Assembly: GCA_039566865.1 (NCBI GenBank)
Contig: CM076951.1
Location: forward strand, 18,175,484 to 18,239,483
DNA: 64,000 bases
Direction: 5' to 3'
From: Aurelia coerulea
Taxonomy: Eukaryota; Cnidaria; Scyphozoa; Semaeostomeae; Ulmaridae
Every line of letters starts with the position of its first letter. Within the stretch, counting starts at the first letter, position 1. Positions 33,690 to 45,230 of this stretch are shown piece by piece. The notes beneath the pieces are model-generated. The model was given only the letters and a program-made list of their open reading frames with translations, was not told the DNA's origin and did no database searches. Made by a program: the position numbers and the translations under genes.

Positions 33690-35580
33690 GGTTTTATGTA
33701 AGTACTACATTGAATAGTAGGGTTCCGAGGGTTCCAAAGGTTCCAGTACTGTTTCTATATCAACAGTTCATATCTCAAGGTACCGAAAAGGTTCCAGTAC
33801 AAAAACTGCATAACTGTCTGTTTTATGTGAATGGCTTATTGAATAGTAGGGTTCCGAGGGTTCCAGTACTGTGTTTCTATATCAACAGTTCATATCTCAA
33901 GGTACCGAAAAGGTTCCAGTACAAAAACTGCATGACTGTCTGTTTTATGTGAATGCTTCATTGAATAGTAGGGTTCCGAGGGTTCCAGTACTGTGTTCCT
34001 ATATCAACAGTTCAAATCTCAAGGTACCGAAAAGGTTCCAGTACAAAAAACTGCATAACTGTCTGTTTTATGTGAATGCTTCATTGAATAGTAGGGTTCC
34101 GAGGGTTCCAGTACTGTGTTCCTTTATCAACAGTTCAAATCTCAAGGTACCGAAAAGGTTCCAGTACAAAAACTGCATAACTGTCTGTTTTATGTTAATG
34201 CTTCATTGAATAGTAGGGTTCCGAGGGTTCCAGTACTGTGTCTCTATATCAACAGTTCATATCTCAAGGTACCGAAAAGGTTCCAGTACAAATACTGCAT
34301 AACTGTGTGTTTTATGTAAATACTACATTGAATAGAAGGGTTCCGAGGGTTCCAAAAGTTCCAGTACTGTGTTTCTATATCCACAGTTCATATTTGAAGG
34401 TACCGAAAAGGTTCCAGTAAAAATACTGCATAACTGTCTTTTTTATGTAAATACTACATTGAATAGTAGGGTTCCGAGGGTTCCAGTACTGTGTTTCTAT
34501 ATCAACAGTTCATGTCTCAAGGTACCGAAAAGGTTCCAGTACAAAAACGGCATAACTGTCTTTTTTATGTAAATACTACATTGAATAGAAGGGTTCCGAG
34601 GGTTCCAAAGGTTCCAGTACTGTGTTTCTATATCAACAGTTCATATCTCAAGGTACCGAAAAGGTTCCAGTACAAAAACTGCATAACTGTCTGTTTTATG
34701 TGAATGCTTCATTGAATAGTAGGGTTCCGAGGGTTCCAAAGGTTCCAATACTGTGTTTCTATATCAGCAGTTCATATCTCAAGGTACCGAAAAGGTTCCA
34801 GTACAAATAATGCATAACTGTCTGTTTTATGTGAATGCTACATTGAATAGTAGGGTCCCGAGGGTTACAGTACTGTGTTTTTACATCCACAGTTCATATT
34901 TGAAGGTACCGAAAAGGTTCCAGTACAAAAACTGCATAACTGTCTGTTTTATGTGAATGCTTCATTGAATAGTAGGGTTCCGAGGGTTCCAATACTGTGT
35001 TTCTATATCAACAGTCCATATCTCAAGGTACCGAAAAGGTTCCAGTACAAAAACTGCATAACTCTCTGTCTTGTGTGAATGCTACATTGAATAGTAGGGT
35101 TCCGAGGGTTACAGTTCTGTGTTTCTACATCCAGAGTTCATATTTGAAGGTACCGAAAAGGTTCCAGTACAACAACTGCATAACTGTCTGTTTTATGTAA
35201 ATACTACATTGAATAGTAGGGTTCCGAGGGTTCCAAAGGTTCCAGTACTGTTTCTATATCCACAGTTCATATTTGAAGGTACCGAAAAGGTTCCAGTAAA
35301 AATACTGCATAACTGTCTGTTTTATGTAAATACTACATTGAATAGTAGGGTTGCGAGGGTTCCAAATGTTCCAGTACTGTGTTTCTGTGTTATAACAGTT
35401 TTTATCTCAAGGTTCCAAAAACGTTCCAGTACAAATACTGCATAACTCTGTTTTATGTAAATGCTTCATTGAACAGTAGGATTCCAAAAGTTCTAAGGGT
35501 TCCAAAGGTTCCATTACTGTGTTTCTGTGTTATAACAGTTCTTATCTGAAGGTGCCAGTACAAATTGGGTTCCAAATCCA
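33690..35580 (+). repeat. Minisatellite array, 122-131 bp unit, about 14 copies
   Basis: Each unit has AGGGTTCCGAGGGTTCCAGT, a TTTCTATATCAACAGTTCAT block, GGTACCGAAAAGGTTCCAGT and TGCATAACTGTCTGTTTTAT. Unit length alternates between 122 and 131 bp because some carry an extra AAAGGTTCC. Many short open frames arise because the unit lacks stops in some frames; the period is not a multiple of three, so they are not a coding repeat. Copies decay toward 35400-35580. Confidence 0.92.
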
Positions 35581-36044
35581 TTACTAACTATTTTTTGAAA
35601 TGTTTCATTGAATAAAAGGGTTCTATGGGTTCTTTGTGTCCTTCCGTAAAGTGCCAATATGCACTTTGCAAAAGTGCCATTACATGCTTGTGCGATCTGT
35701 TTTCAATGGTGCCAGTATATACTTATCCGTCATATAAACACATTGTTGAAAATGTTGAAAACTTCTAGTATCTAGAGTTGCCCAGCCCAAAATGAGCACC
35801 CACATAATTTGCCTTCATTGTTACCATTTTAGTAAACCCAAATTAAAGACAGTTTGGATCTAGCTATAATGACCCCCTCATTTTCTCTATTCATTGTAAA
35901 ATTTGGAGTGCAGAAAATAGTATTAGAACCTTTATAGAACCATTGACTTTCAGAGGTCGATATACAACAACTACATTTGGTACCTTTACAGATTTTGCAA
36001 CAATCAGCCCCCTATATTTTTAGAATTCAGCAAAGAAACACTGT

Positions 36045-36760
36045 ATTGGAACCCTAAGAGCCTTGGGAACCTGATTTCAAGATAGGGGTTTGGCTGTAGA
36101 ATTAAAGTATATAGGAAAACAGTGCTGGGACCTTTTCGGAACCCCTTTACATTTAAAATTGAAAACAAAACATTGTACTGGAACCTTCAGAACCCAATTT
36201 TAAGATAGGGGTTTAGCAGGAGAATTAAAGTCTATAGGAAAATAATACTGGAACCTTTTCGGTACCCTATACTTTTAAAATTCAATACAGAAACACTGTA
36301 CTGGAACCTTCGGAACCCTTGGTACCTTTGTAACCCGATTTCAAGATAAGGGTTTAGCAGGAGAATTAAAGTAAATAGGAAAATAATATTGCAAACTTTT
36401 CGGTATCTTATACTTTTAAAATTCATTATAGAAACACTGTACTGGAACCTTCGGAACCCTTGGTACCTTCGGAACCCGATTTCAAGAAAGGGGTTTAGCA
36501 GGAGAATTAAAGTATATAGGAAAATAATACTGGCACCTTTTCGGTACCCTATACTTTTAAAATTCAATAGAGAAACACTGTACTGGAACCTTCGGAACCC
36601 TTGGTACCTTCGGAACCCGATTTCAAGAAAAGGGGTTTAGCAGGAGAATTAAAGTATATAGGAAAATACTTCTGGAACCTTTTCAGAACCCTACACTTTT
36701 AAAATTCAATGCAGAAAACACTGTACGGGAACCTTTGGTACCACGGTCTGTATAGGGTGT
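36045..36760 (-). repeat. Second minisatellite array, inverted relative to the first
   Basis: About five units of 120-142 bp contain GGAACCTTCGGAACCCTTGG, CCTTTTCGGTACCCTATACT and GGGGTTTAGCAGGAGAATTA. The reverse complement carries the same skeleton as the array at 33690-35580 (GGGTTCCGAAGGTTCCAGTA, a GTGTTTCT block and GGTACCGAAAAGG). The arrays are diverged relatives in head-to-head arrangement around a 460-bp spacer. Confidence 0.82.
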
Positions 36761-36919
36761 GCAAACTTACATTAACGCCAAAAATCCTTAGTAAGAGGAA
36801 CTATAAATTTGTTCTTGTTGTCTGTATGATTTTGGCAAATAATATTCGACATTAATGCTATATTGTTATGCAAATGAGAATTTCTATTCCAGCCAATCAC
36901 AGAGCATCTTATCTAAACT

Positions 36920-37266
36920 TCAGCAAGACGCCTTCATCGCAGTAATATTTCTGGTGTGGATATAAATATACTTCAAAATGAGCTCTCCAGTGGGCAGACA
37001 ATGGATAACTTGGTGATGACAGTTTGCGATCGAATGCTGGAATGGTTTGGGACACAACTATTTAGCCCAGAAGCAGATGGTTTGTGCATATCTCTAATTG
37101 ATTCGTTCAAGCATTGCAAATTTCATCCCAGTTGTGATGCTTCTTACTTGACCCTTCATATCCAAAGTGTTGATCCAACTTTTCTGGGACAGTTTCAGTA
37201 TCCTGATAATATACAGGGGGTTGGGGGCACAGTTTCATTTTTCGTAGCTGCGAAGGAGCATTTAAT
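36920..37266 (+). CDS. Unrecognised exon-like open frame
   Basis: The frame reads through about 115 residues with balanced composition (for example MDNLVMTVCDRMLEWFGTQL and SPEADGLCISLIDSFKHC) before drifting into Ile/Phe-rich sequence. A CATCGCAG|T acceptor-like site lies at its start, and GAAAG|TAACT or AAA|GTAACT donor-like sites near 37275. I recognise no domain. It could be an exon of an unknown gene. Confidence 0.28.
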
Positions 37267-37359
37267 AAAATTGAAAGTAACTGTAGAGTTTATTATTTTC
37301 AACATTGCTGTTAAGTATATCATTAAGGCCTTGTTTAGTGGAGTAGATATACTGTAAAT

Positions 37360-38126
37360 CCTAGAATTAAGCCCAATTACTGAATTTTTGGGGCAAAATA
37401 AAAGGGGGGTTGTTAGAAACTGTGAAAAAGCAATAGATGAAAATTCAAAAGATGCATCAACAAATACGATTTCTTACTTAAACTGGTTGATGGAAGAAAA
37501 ATTTAGGGGCTAGTATTATCAATATTTTCAGCTCTAGAGTGGGGATAATTTGAGAGGGGGGCTTGTTGAAGCGTGGCTCACCCCAACCGAAGATAGTTAT
37601 TCACATATACATAGGCGCATGTAGAACTCTACGTTCAGCATCAACATCACTTTTCCCCCATGTGATTCATCAGTCAGTGTCTTTGCTCGACTTTGCTGAT
37701 ACTCCCCTTGTCTCCCAAAGAAAGGATGCATCTACATCTCATCAAGTAGTAACAGTGCAGAGTCCAGGGGTGGGATGGTACTTTGATGTCCTCAGAAGTT
37801 TAGCAAATCAACAAGGTTGACGGTGTATCACCGTATAAAAAAAATATTACACTTCGTAGTGCAAGCTCTGTCAAATTTTTCGTTCTTAAAATGTTCTTTA
37901 ACTTCCTCAGAATTCTAGAAGATCAAAAAGGCAAACAAAGGAAATCCTTCGCAGCACAAGACAAAGTGTTTCCGTGTAAACACAACCCCCAATCCGATAT
38001 GAAATGAAAATGGTGTATTGTAAACAGAACCCCAATCCGATATGAAATGAAAACGGTATCGTGTAAACCAGCAACGTGGAGCAAATGAAAAATGAGAATT
38101 TTCGGACAAAGCTGGTGATATGATCA
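37360..38126. other. Stretch without recognisable gene
   Basis: One open frame at 37563-37820 shows no domain. A short direct repeat, CCCAATCCGATATGAAATGA, occurs at about 37988 and 38031. Otherwise unremarkable AT-rich sequence. Confidence 0.4.
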
Positions 38127-38135
38127 ACATTTGAT

Positions 38136-38408
38136 TAGCCTACGCGTAGACCCATTATCCCAAAGGAGGAAAGGGTCTACGAAACAAAGAGCAAAGGCTT
38201 GCTACGGCCGCCCAATAAATCATTCTAATCCCCTTTTCAAATTATTTGTGAAAAGGGTTGAAACCATAGAAATAGACATATTTTATATGGCTGAAACAAA
38301 GGCAGCATAAATTAAATTTCCAGAAATCTAGAAACCTCAGTGGCAAGCTTTTGCTTTTTGTTTCGTAGACCCTTTCCTCCTTTGGGATAATGGGTCTACG
38401 CATAGGCT
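38136..38408. mobile_element. MITE with 90-bp inverted ends
   Basis: Inverted arms share CCTACGCGTAGACCCATTAT (right copy has CGCATAGG) and continue through CCAAAGGAGGAAAGGGTCTA, CGAAACAAA and an AGCAAAGGCTTGC-like block. Flanks ACATTTGAT (38127-38135) and ACATTTAAT (38409-38417) form a 9-bp duplication with one mismatch. Non-coding. Confidence 0.85.
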
Positions 38409-38460
38409 ACATTTAATGGAATTAACGGGATTAAAGCTTGCCCTGGCCGAATTTTGAAAT

Positions 38461-38496
38461 ATAATCATATAATCATATAATCATATAATCATATCA
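38461..38496 (+). repeat. Microsatellite (ATAATCAT)n
   Basis: Four copies of ATAATCAT-type units in tandem. Confidence 0.85.
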
Positions 38497-39672
38497 CTTG
38501 CATGTGCACTATTCCTTTTCTTACTAAAGTAACAGTAAAATAGCTGCGGTAGGCCATTTTCAACAATTAATTACTTCGGCCTTCCCATTTCAAGTTGGTT
38601 CAGGATTCTTAAAGATTTTTACATAATTTAGCAAGCGAACATTACAGGGGGACTGGGAAAGAGGCTGAAAAATTGGCAAGTATTGAACAAATTGGGAATA
38701 TGTTGTAAATAAATGCAAATGTCCGCATTTTCCTTCCCGCGTTTTCGAGTTTGTATTGGTGCATACTCGAAAGCACGGAAAAGAAAACGCGGAAATTGTT
38801 TGTTTCAAAGTTGTTCGCCTTGCTCATCAATTATTCAGAAAAACAGAGGATGTTTTAGTACTAGCTATATAATTCGGTTTAATCGCGTTCTGAGTGAAAA
38901 TGATATTTTGCGCGATTTTTGCACTTTCTGCGCTTTTGACCTGGCAGTTGAAAGCCTGCAGTTACGGACAGATGAGAGGTATATCATATGAGTGAGAAGG
39001 GGAAATTTGTGGCAAGATTCGCTGCAATTTTTCAGAAAAACGAAAAAGATCCACCAACAGCTGAGCATCAATTTCATTGGGGAAGAAGGTGACGAAGGTG
39101 GATAGAGAAGAGATTATTGTACATTGTTGATTGACGCCATAGTCAATGGATCAGGGCTGCTTGATGGTGCTGATGGAAGGAAGGTCTTCACCCTGAATCA
39201 AATGCTCCTTGACAATGGTCGTGACGCAGACGCTAATGGCCCTCTACAAAGACTCAGGAAGCGGTTCAAAAGAATACAACTACAAAAACTACAATAAGTA
39301 CGACAACAACAACAACTTCTTGGAGTTCTTCTCTCAAGTTCTTCTCTCTTGGAGTTCTCCTTCTCATCGATTTGGATTAGTTTGCATGTACATATGAAAT
39401 TGTATATAGTAAGCTAGATGTATATAATCGATGTAAATAAGTGGACAAACAAACAAACAAACTGCACCTCACGAACACCTGATGTTTCAACGTTGTGCAC
39501 AAAATCCAACCAGTCAGGATCATGAAGCTGCGAGGCTCCTGCGCAGGGATTACATCAAATTTTCTGACGATTGTCGTCTGAAACGAAAACTCTGTCGTAC
39601 GAATGAGTTTTTGTGACTTCTGTGATAAAGAACAAACTTTTGTGTAAAATAGTTAACATTAGAATATTAACA
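38497..39672. other. Stretch without recognisable gene
   Basis: Overlapping short frames on both strands (38590-39077) share an inverted TTTTCGAGT / ACTCGAAA pairing around 38745 but show no domain. A CAACAACAACAAC run lies near 39304. Confidence 0.4.
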
Positions 39673-39676
39673 TTAA

Positions 39677-40598
39677 GGTTACTGTATCCCTTCAGTGACC
39701 ACTCACGGTGTTTTCTCTCTTGATTATCACCCCCGCGACATAACACGTATAAACTATACATCATTCGATTCGTCATTAAATAGGGAGTATTCACGAACCA
39801 AAAAGAATACAAATATCCGAAAATTGGGCGTTATACATCCGAAAACGTGAAAATCGGACCTTCCCCTATTCTAGAACCCCCTGTCCCCCCAGATATGTTG
39901 CATTTAAATCTCAATGAGATTTTTGCGTTCTCAACACATTAATCTAGTAAAGTGTGTCGCAAATTTCTTTTGCATACCTTAGCTTCAGAATAACTAATAA
40001 AACAATTTTGCCCCTCGCTCCCTGGCCTCGTTTTGAGATTCATTCAAATGTTAAATTTGGACCATGCAATTTTTCTCAAAAATGAGGCACACTTTGGTCC
40101 CCCTATGCCTTTTATCTCTGTCTGCCAAATTTCAGACAATTATATCAAGCCGTTGGGTACAGGGAGCTGTATGAATACCCATTGGTTGCTGAAAAATTGA
40201 TTTTGAGAAAAGCGCTGAAACAGTTTCTTAGCGTACAGTTCCACTGTTGAAAATGATTAACTTCAATCTGGCCACACGAGTAAACAGAGTAATCCTGTAT
40301 GTATTTAGTGCAGAGTTTACAATTACATAATTGGTATCATAACCGCAAAATCCATTCAACAGGAAATCAGAGGCACTTGAAACCTTTAACCTTTAATTCT
40401 CAAATAATCCTCGTCATGTAAACAACATTTTCCTAGCAGAAAATACCTTACTTTAAAATGCTTATAATTCGCTGAAAAACAACGTAAAATTCCTTGAAAT
40501 TATTAGAAATTGTAGGTAGATGTGTGTGCTATCCAATGATCTAAAAATCCAAAAATTGATCGGAAAAAAACTTTTCGTCCTGAAGGGATACAGTAACC
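39677..40598. mobile_element. TTAA-flanked non-autonomous element
   Basis: Inverted ends GGTTACTGTATCCCTTCAG and complement are flanked by TTAA (39673-39676 and 40599-40602). The 922-bp interior is non-coding. A diverged relative of its first 200 bp lies in reverse orientation at about 52620-52800. TTAA duplication suggests piggyBac- or Kolobok-type mobilisation. Confidence 0.87.
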
Positions 40599-40956
40599 TT
40601 AAAATATGTAGGCAGAGAAGGCAAGCAAAAAGATTCTGTCACAATGGTTGATGCTCAAAGTCCTTGGTCAAGTTACTTTTTCAAATCGTTCTCTGCACAC
40701 AATTGCTATACGAGAACTATGGAGGATGTCAGCAACCTTTTACTGAGCTTTGAGATTTCGACAGTGGCCAAGTTCAGTATATGGAAAACAGAAACAAAGA
40801 ACTTTCGACACATATGTGAGTGAAAATCTAATATCTGACTACTTCCCCCTCCTCTCGCCCTAGCCAATTAGACCCTTGCTTTAGCATGGTCAATACAAAA
40901 TAATGAGTTATATGATGCATCAATTGGACAGCTCTTAGGATTCATCTCATTTCCAG

Positions 40957-41368
40957 GTTTGAGTTTCTCGGTGGATCTCGTTACCCAAGCGAGTGTATCT
41001 TTAAATTGTTGTATTTCATTTTTCATTGCTTTAACAGATCCTATGTTCTCCTTTAAATTGGCTACGCATCCATCACCTATCCATCAGCCTGTGATGGGGC
41101 TGTCCGTGGCCATTCCAACACATTCAAAGTGGTGCCAGGAGTCACACAAGTCACATGCAACCATACTCGATTCAGTCTCATCCCTTCGATTAAAATGGCA
41201 TTCAGTGTGACAATGCTTTAGTAAAGTCTCCACGTTAACAATTTTTGTATTCATCTGCGTCAGCAATATGGGAAAAAGTTGCTGTAGTATACCGTTGTAG
41301 GCCATGTTTTTTTTACAAGAGCTGTTTCTGCCTCGTAAATAACTTTGCTCTGTGAGTCTGTCCTCCAT
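40957..41368 (-). pseudogene. PHD-like zinc finger fragment
   Basis: The minus strand encodes Cys/His pairs in PHD-like spacing: HCHTECHFN, then MVACDLCDSWHHFECVGM, a TGA, and in the same frame WIGDGCVANLKENIG followed by a helical region (NEIQQFKDTLAWV). The CDxCDxWxHxxC core is typical of PHD fingers reading histone tails. The internal stop and absent flanks show a broken copy or an element-derived fragment. The decayed coding segment at 41704-42089 on the same strand might be its upstream neighbour. Confidence 0.6.
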
Positions 41369-41395
41369 TGCCTTTGGTGAACTTTAAGACCACAT

Positions 41396-41587
41396 GAAGG
41401 TGTTGTGGCGCAGTGGTGTAATCCTCTGATTTTGCAGCCAGAACAGCCAGGCGGAGTGGGTTCGATACCCGGTAGGACCCCATCACTTGAAGGTCATGAC
41501 AGGGGTCGCGGACTCGATTAAGTCTGCTCTATTTCTGCGATCCCAGCGCTTGGCGCTGAAAAACGCAACTTCACCTTCACCTTCACG
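41396..41587 (+). mobile_element. tRNA-derived SINE, complete-looking
   Basis: The head contains an A box (GTGGCGCAGTGG) and a B box (GGTTCGATACCC) about 50 bp apart, as in a pol III tRNA promoter. A non-tRNA body follows, ending GCGATCCCAGCGCTTGGCGC and a short CTTCAC repeat tail. Partial copies occur at 5636-5702 (head) and 51515-51580 (body, minus strand). I see no clear target duplication. Confidence 0.85.
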
Positions 41588-41703
41588 TAACATTTATAAC
41601 TCAACCTTGACTTTCCAAGATTCATATTTAGTTATTCTCCAATATTTGATGGTTTTAACTCAGGAGCTCTATGATACATATTTCACGTCACGACTCCTTC
41701 TCC

Positions 41704-42089
41704 TAGTCATGGAGCTTCTGCCACCAGATGAGTATCTTCCAACATGCGACACCTTGGAGTTCAACTGACAACTGCATGTATGGCTTAAGTATGTTACAGA
41801 TGCCGCAGAGATCAAGCAGAAAGTCACTTCCTGCAATTTGGTACTCTTTGACATCTGTGTACTTGAATTCTCAGAATGTTTTTATGGACATGGGAAGGCT
41901 CTCGATAAGATTGTTCTTCACAGTTTGCTTGTATCTCCTTCCACGTGCAGCCTTTGCCTGAAAATTATGTACCACAGTTTCAAACAGAATTTTCTTATCA
42001 TCCAGAAGACCTGCCTGTTCTGGTCTGTTCCTGTCCTCACTCTTAACTTCAATCGCAAGGCTTTTCGCTGCATAAGAAACAAGTTTGAT
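41704..42089 (-). pseudogene. Unrecognised decayed protein-coding segment
   Basis: One minus-strand frame reads as convincing protein (KLVSYAAKSLAIEVKSEDRN, HNFQAKAARGRRYKQTVKNN, VKEYQIAGSDFLLDLCGIC) across an internal TGA at 41871 and ends at TAG near 41704. It lacks an initiating ATG. I do not recognise the family. It lies upstream of the PHD-like fragment on the same strand, separated by a SINE, so both may be parts of one former gene or element. Confidence 0.4.
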
Positions 42090-42115
42090 TCTTTGGCTTC
42101 AATTTCCTTATAGCA

Positions 42116-42720
42116 ATCGTGAAAATATGGAATGTAGAACAATGGAATGGAATACTGGAATAACATGGAATACTAGAATGCCATAGAATACTAATTGATA
42201 TTCCATGGAATACTAATCGATATTCCATGGAATACTAATTTGTATTCCATGGAATACTGAAATAGGTTTATATCCCAGATTTTATTTTCTTGATTGTTAT
42301 GTCTTATCAAGCAGTTATTCTCAATTAACTTTGTCAGAATGGCAGCAATTATTCCTTTTCTCGAGGAGATACCGCAATAGACCATTTCGCAATTTGGAGA
42401 AAGAGACTGAGGAGAGCACGGCCCATTCTGACAGCCTTGGCAACAGGGAAATCTAGGGAATCCCCTCTTCTGCAGTGCAAAGTGTACGGTTGGCGGCTCA
42501 CTCGCATCTCTCTCTAAACTCGAGTTATTTTCGATTTATTTGCAACTTCCAAGAGGTATGCGATGCTTGTTTAGTATGGTAAGTGTTGTCTTTGGATTAT
42601 GTAGCTGTTTTGCAATCTTTTCACTCATTTGTGAATGTATTTTGAGCCATTTTATTTCAGTTGTTTCCCTCGACTTTGAAACCGCTCAGTTTAAGCCCAG
42701 CTGACCTACGACGAAGTTTT
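42116..42720 (+). mobile_element. Left arm of a decayed palindromic element with family A end
   Basis: 42116-42373 resembles the family A terminal region: ATATGGAATGTAGAACAATG, CCATGGAATAC repeats, and a TTGATTGTTATGTCTTATCA block shared with 45489. From 42373 to about 42720 it has an inverted counterpart, in two pieces, at 42847-42992 and 50434-50646. The split was caused by the LINE insertion 42993-50421. GTAAGTG after TTTAGTATG looks like a splice donor and is conserved in both arms. Confidence 0.7.
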
Positions 42721-42846
42721 GCTTGTTTACTAGATAATTGAATGCATTTATGGCAATGCAAGCAAATTAAAAGTATTGTTTGGAATCCTCCAAAGATTCA
42801 CAATGAGATTGTGTACTGTTTTGATAAATTTAACAAACAATAACAG

Positions 42847-42992
42847 GTCAAACCAAGTAAATTGAAGTCGAGGAAGATGATGCAAGATCAATAGGCCTAA
42901 CTTGAGCCGCCTCAAAGTCGAGGAAAACCACTGAAATAAAATGGCTCAAAATGCATTTAAAAATTAGCAAAAAGATTGCAAAACGGCTAAAT
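42847..42992 (-). repeat. Inner piece of the palindrome's right arm
   Basis: Reverse complement of about 42592-42720, sharing TTTTGAGCCATTTTATTTCA and CCTCGACTTTGA. Its outward end, AAACGGCTAAAT, is duplicated at 50422-50433 on the far side of the LINE. Confidence 0.82.
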
Positions 42993-43812
42993 TTTTTATT
43001 TTCTTTTTTTATACCGGGTGAGTCAGAAAAAACGTGGGGTGTTTGGCGGACTGTGACGTCGCGTTTAGCCACCCGACCGTTGTGAACTAAATTATTCCGA
43101 GGAGCCATAAATCTGACTTAGATCATAAACTTTTCCCCATCGAAATCGGTCATGTGATTCATTATTTAAAAAAGCTTTTCTTCCTAAAACTTTGTATGGG
43201 AGTCTTGCAAACTGAGGAAACCTTTAACCAAGCCCCTTCAGCATTTTAGCCTTGCCAAAGCTGCAGGTACACGTGGTATTATCTGGGGAGCATGAAACAG
43301 TTCTCAAATAGTGTTTTCTCCCCTGAGATGCCTTGTCACGTCATAACTTGTCCTGCAAAGAGAATATGTTCTAACCTACATACAATTTTACGTAAATACT
43401 ACAAACAACTAAAAAAGAAAAACGATGCTTACTATACTGTGGCCTGTCTAACATTAGATGTCAGGGTGGGGCTGTAATAACCAAAACATTGTTCATTTTT
43501 TATTTGGATAGCATACCTAATGTTAGAAAGAAATTACAGACAAAAAGAAATTTACTTAAAGGCACTTGGTGGTTGCATGGCATGTGACTGAAATTTGATA
43601 TGATCTTAATCAAATCGACCAGTATTGTGGATGAATTGTATAGTAAGTTTGGGCCAGGTCCATAACGCGGAACCCGCGGAACTCGCGGAATTTTTGTTCC
43701 GCGAAGTTGAGTTCCGCGTTTTGTTCTCGCAGTGTGGGGCCGAAAACCAAAACGCGGAACTGGCTGAATTTTTCTTCCGCGGAGCTAAGTTCCGCGCTTT
43801 GTCCTCGCGGTA

Positions 43813-44804
43813 GGGTAGGGTGGGGTAATGTCGGTCTAAAATGAGCAAAATCTCAAAATGGATAGCTGGTAAAACGAGACTAAAATGCAAAACATTTCAA
43901 AAGTTTCGTTTAATTGACATTCAGTGCTTCTTGTTTCTTGGGAAAAAATTTCAGCTCTGAAAAAGGCAATTAAATATTTTTAAAAAATTTTACCTTATGG
44001 CAACTAAAATAGGCCCACTTTTCCGACGAGCGGGAAAAGTGCGTCTATTTTCAAAACTTGTACAATATCGGGATACGAAAGGATAAATGATTAAAAAAAT
44101 TAATGGAATTACCTTTCTCAACTATTCTCCATTCAATAAAATCACAAGCTTTGCCTTTTATCGCAAGCAATGCCGTTCCCGCGAAGAAACTAAAACTACG
44201 GTCATTATGCTGTGATCCACCATCTTTGCGACTTGCAAGTCAGTGATCGAATTTGATAATAACAGTCAAATAAAATTGTTTGCAGTATGTTTACTCCAAT
44301 CCTTTGGTTACAAGACAGCAACTGCGGTAATAGGAAACCCATTTTCGCATTTTAGACAGAAAACAACGTGGCAAGATGAATATAAGTGCGAAAATTTAAG
44401 CAATTCAAGGCTTCGTTGAATTTGAATTATGGCTGAATTCTCAGTATGCCCACATTACCCCACCTGGTAAAAAAATAAATATTAAAACAACAATCGCGTC
44501 AATGACTTTGAAATAAACGTTATTTCATTCGTAAATGACCAAACTCTCACCTCATGGTCATCAGAAAAGCAAAACAACAGTGGCAGGAGAAAGTTTTCCT
44601 GGGCTTTGAGATTCTTGCACAATAGGCCGTTCAGTAAAGTTATTTTATAAAACGAGTCGAGATACATCTAAGAGGAATGTTTCATGTAAAAAGGCATTTT
44701 AGTATGTAGACATTAAAAGAAAAATAGCCAACCTTTCTTCCATGTAACGAGAAAGGATATTTCTAGCAAAAAGCTCAGTAGACCCAACTTACCCCACCCT
44801 ACCC
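43813..44804. mobile_element. TA-flanked Tc1/mariner-like non-autonomous element
   Basis: Inverted ends GGGTAGGGTGGGGTAA and complement are flanked by TA (43811-43812 and 44805-44806). The opposite arm of the host foldback element, near 49124-49130, shows the empty site CGCGGTATAGGG, proving a TA duplication. The 992-bp interior has no transposase. Confidence 0.92.
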
Positions 44805-45230
44805 TATAGGGCCAAAAACCAAAACACGGAACTCGCGGAATTTCATCTATAAGGCCTGCTCTTCCTCCACTTGCCTACAAAGAAGTTTACTTGCATTTTA
44901 TCACTTTTAATCAACTTTTAATCGACTGTTCTTCCCATGCCAAGAGATTTGTAGCATTTTCTTAAGCAGCTACTTTCACGTATGTTACTACGCCGTCAGC
45001 CAAATCTGCTTCAAATATGAGTCAAAAATGGTCCGTTTAATTTCCCTCTTTCTGCAAAATTGCAAATCTCAAAAACATACAGGTGAATTCAATAATTCAA
45101 CTCTCTTCTGGCAAATTGAAATCGAAACAAACTGACTTTCTCACAGGATTGAAGGCATAGAAATTGAGATGAAATTTTCCACTTCGGCTCCAAGAATTTT
45201 ATTGGGATTTGATGAAGCAAGTATACCTAT

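Noticed and set aside
33710..35445. Many overlapping 60-112 residue frames with repeated VPRVPVL-like protein
   Set aside because: They come from a 122/131-bp minisatellite whose period is not a multiple of three; frames change from unit to unit and start and stop arbitrarily.
33690..35580. CRISPR-like array
   Set aside because: The repeats are contiguous 122-131 bp units with no unique spacers, in a eukaryotic context.
41396..41480. Intact tRNA gene
   Set aside because: A and B boxes are present but the cloverleaf does not close convincingly, and a SINE body follows; other copies exist as SINE fragments.
43813..43835. Telomere-like GGGTAGGG repeat
   Set aside because: Only two irregular units occur and they are the terminal inverted repeat of a TA-flanked element.
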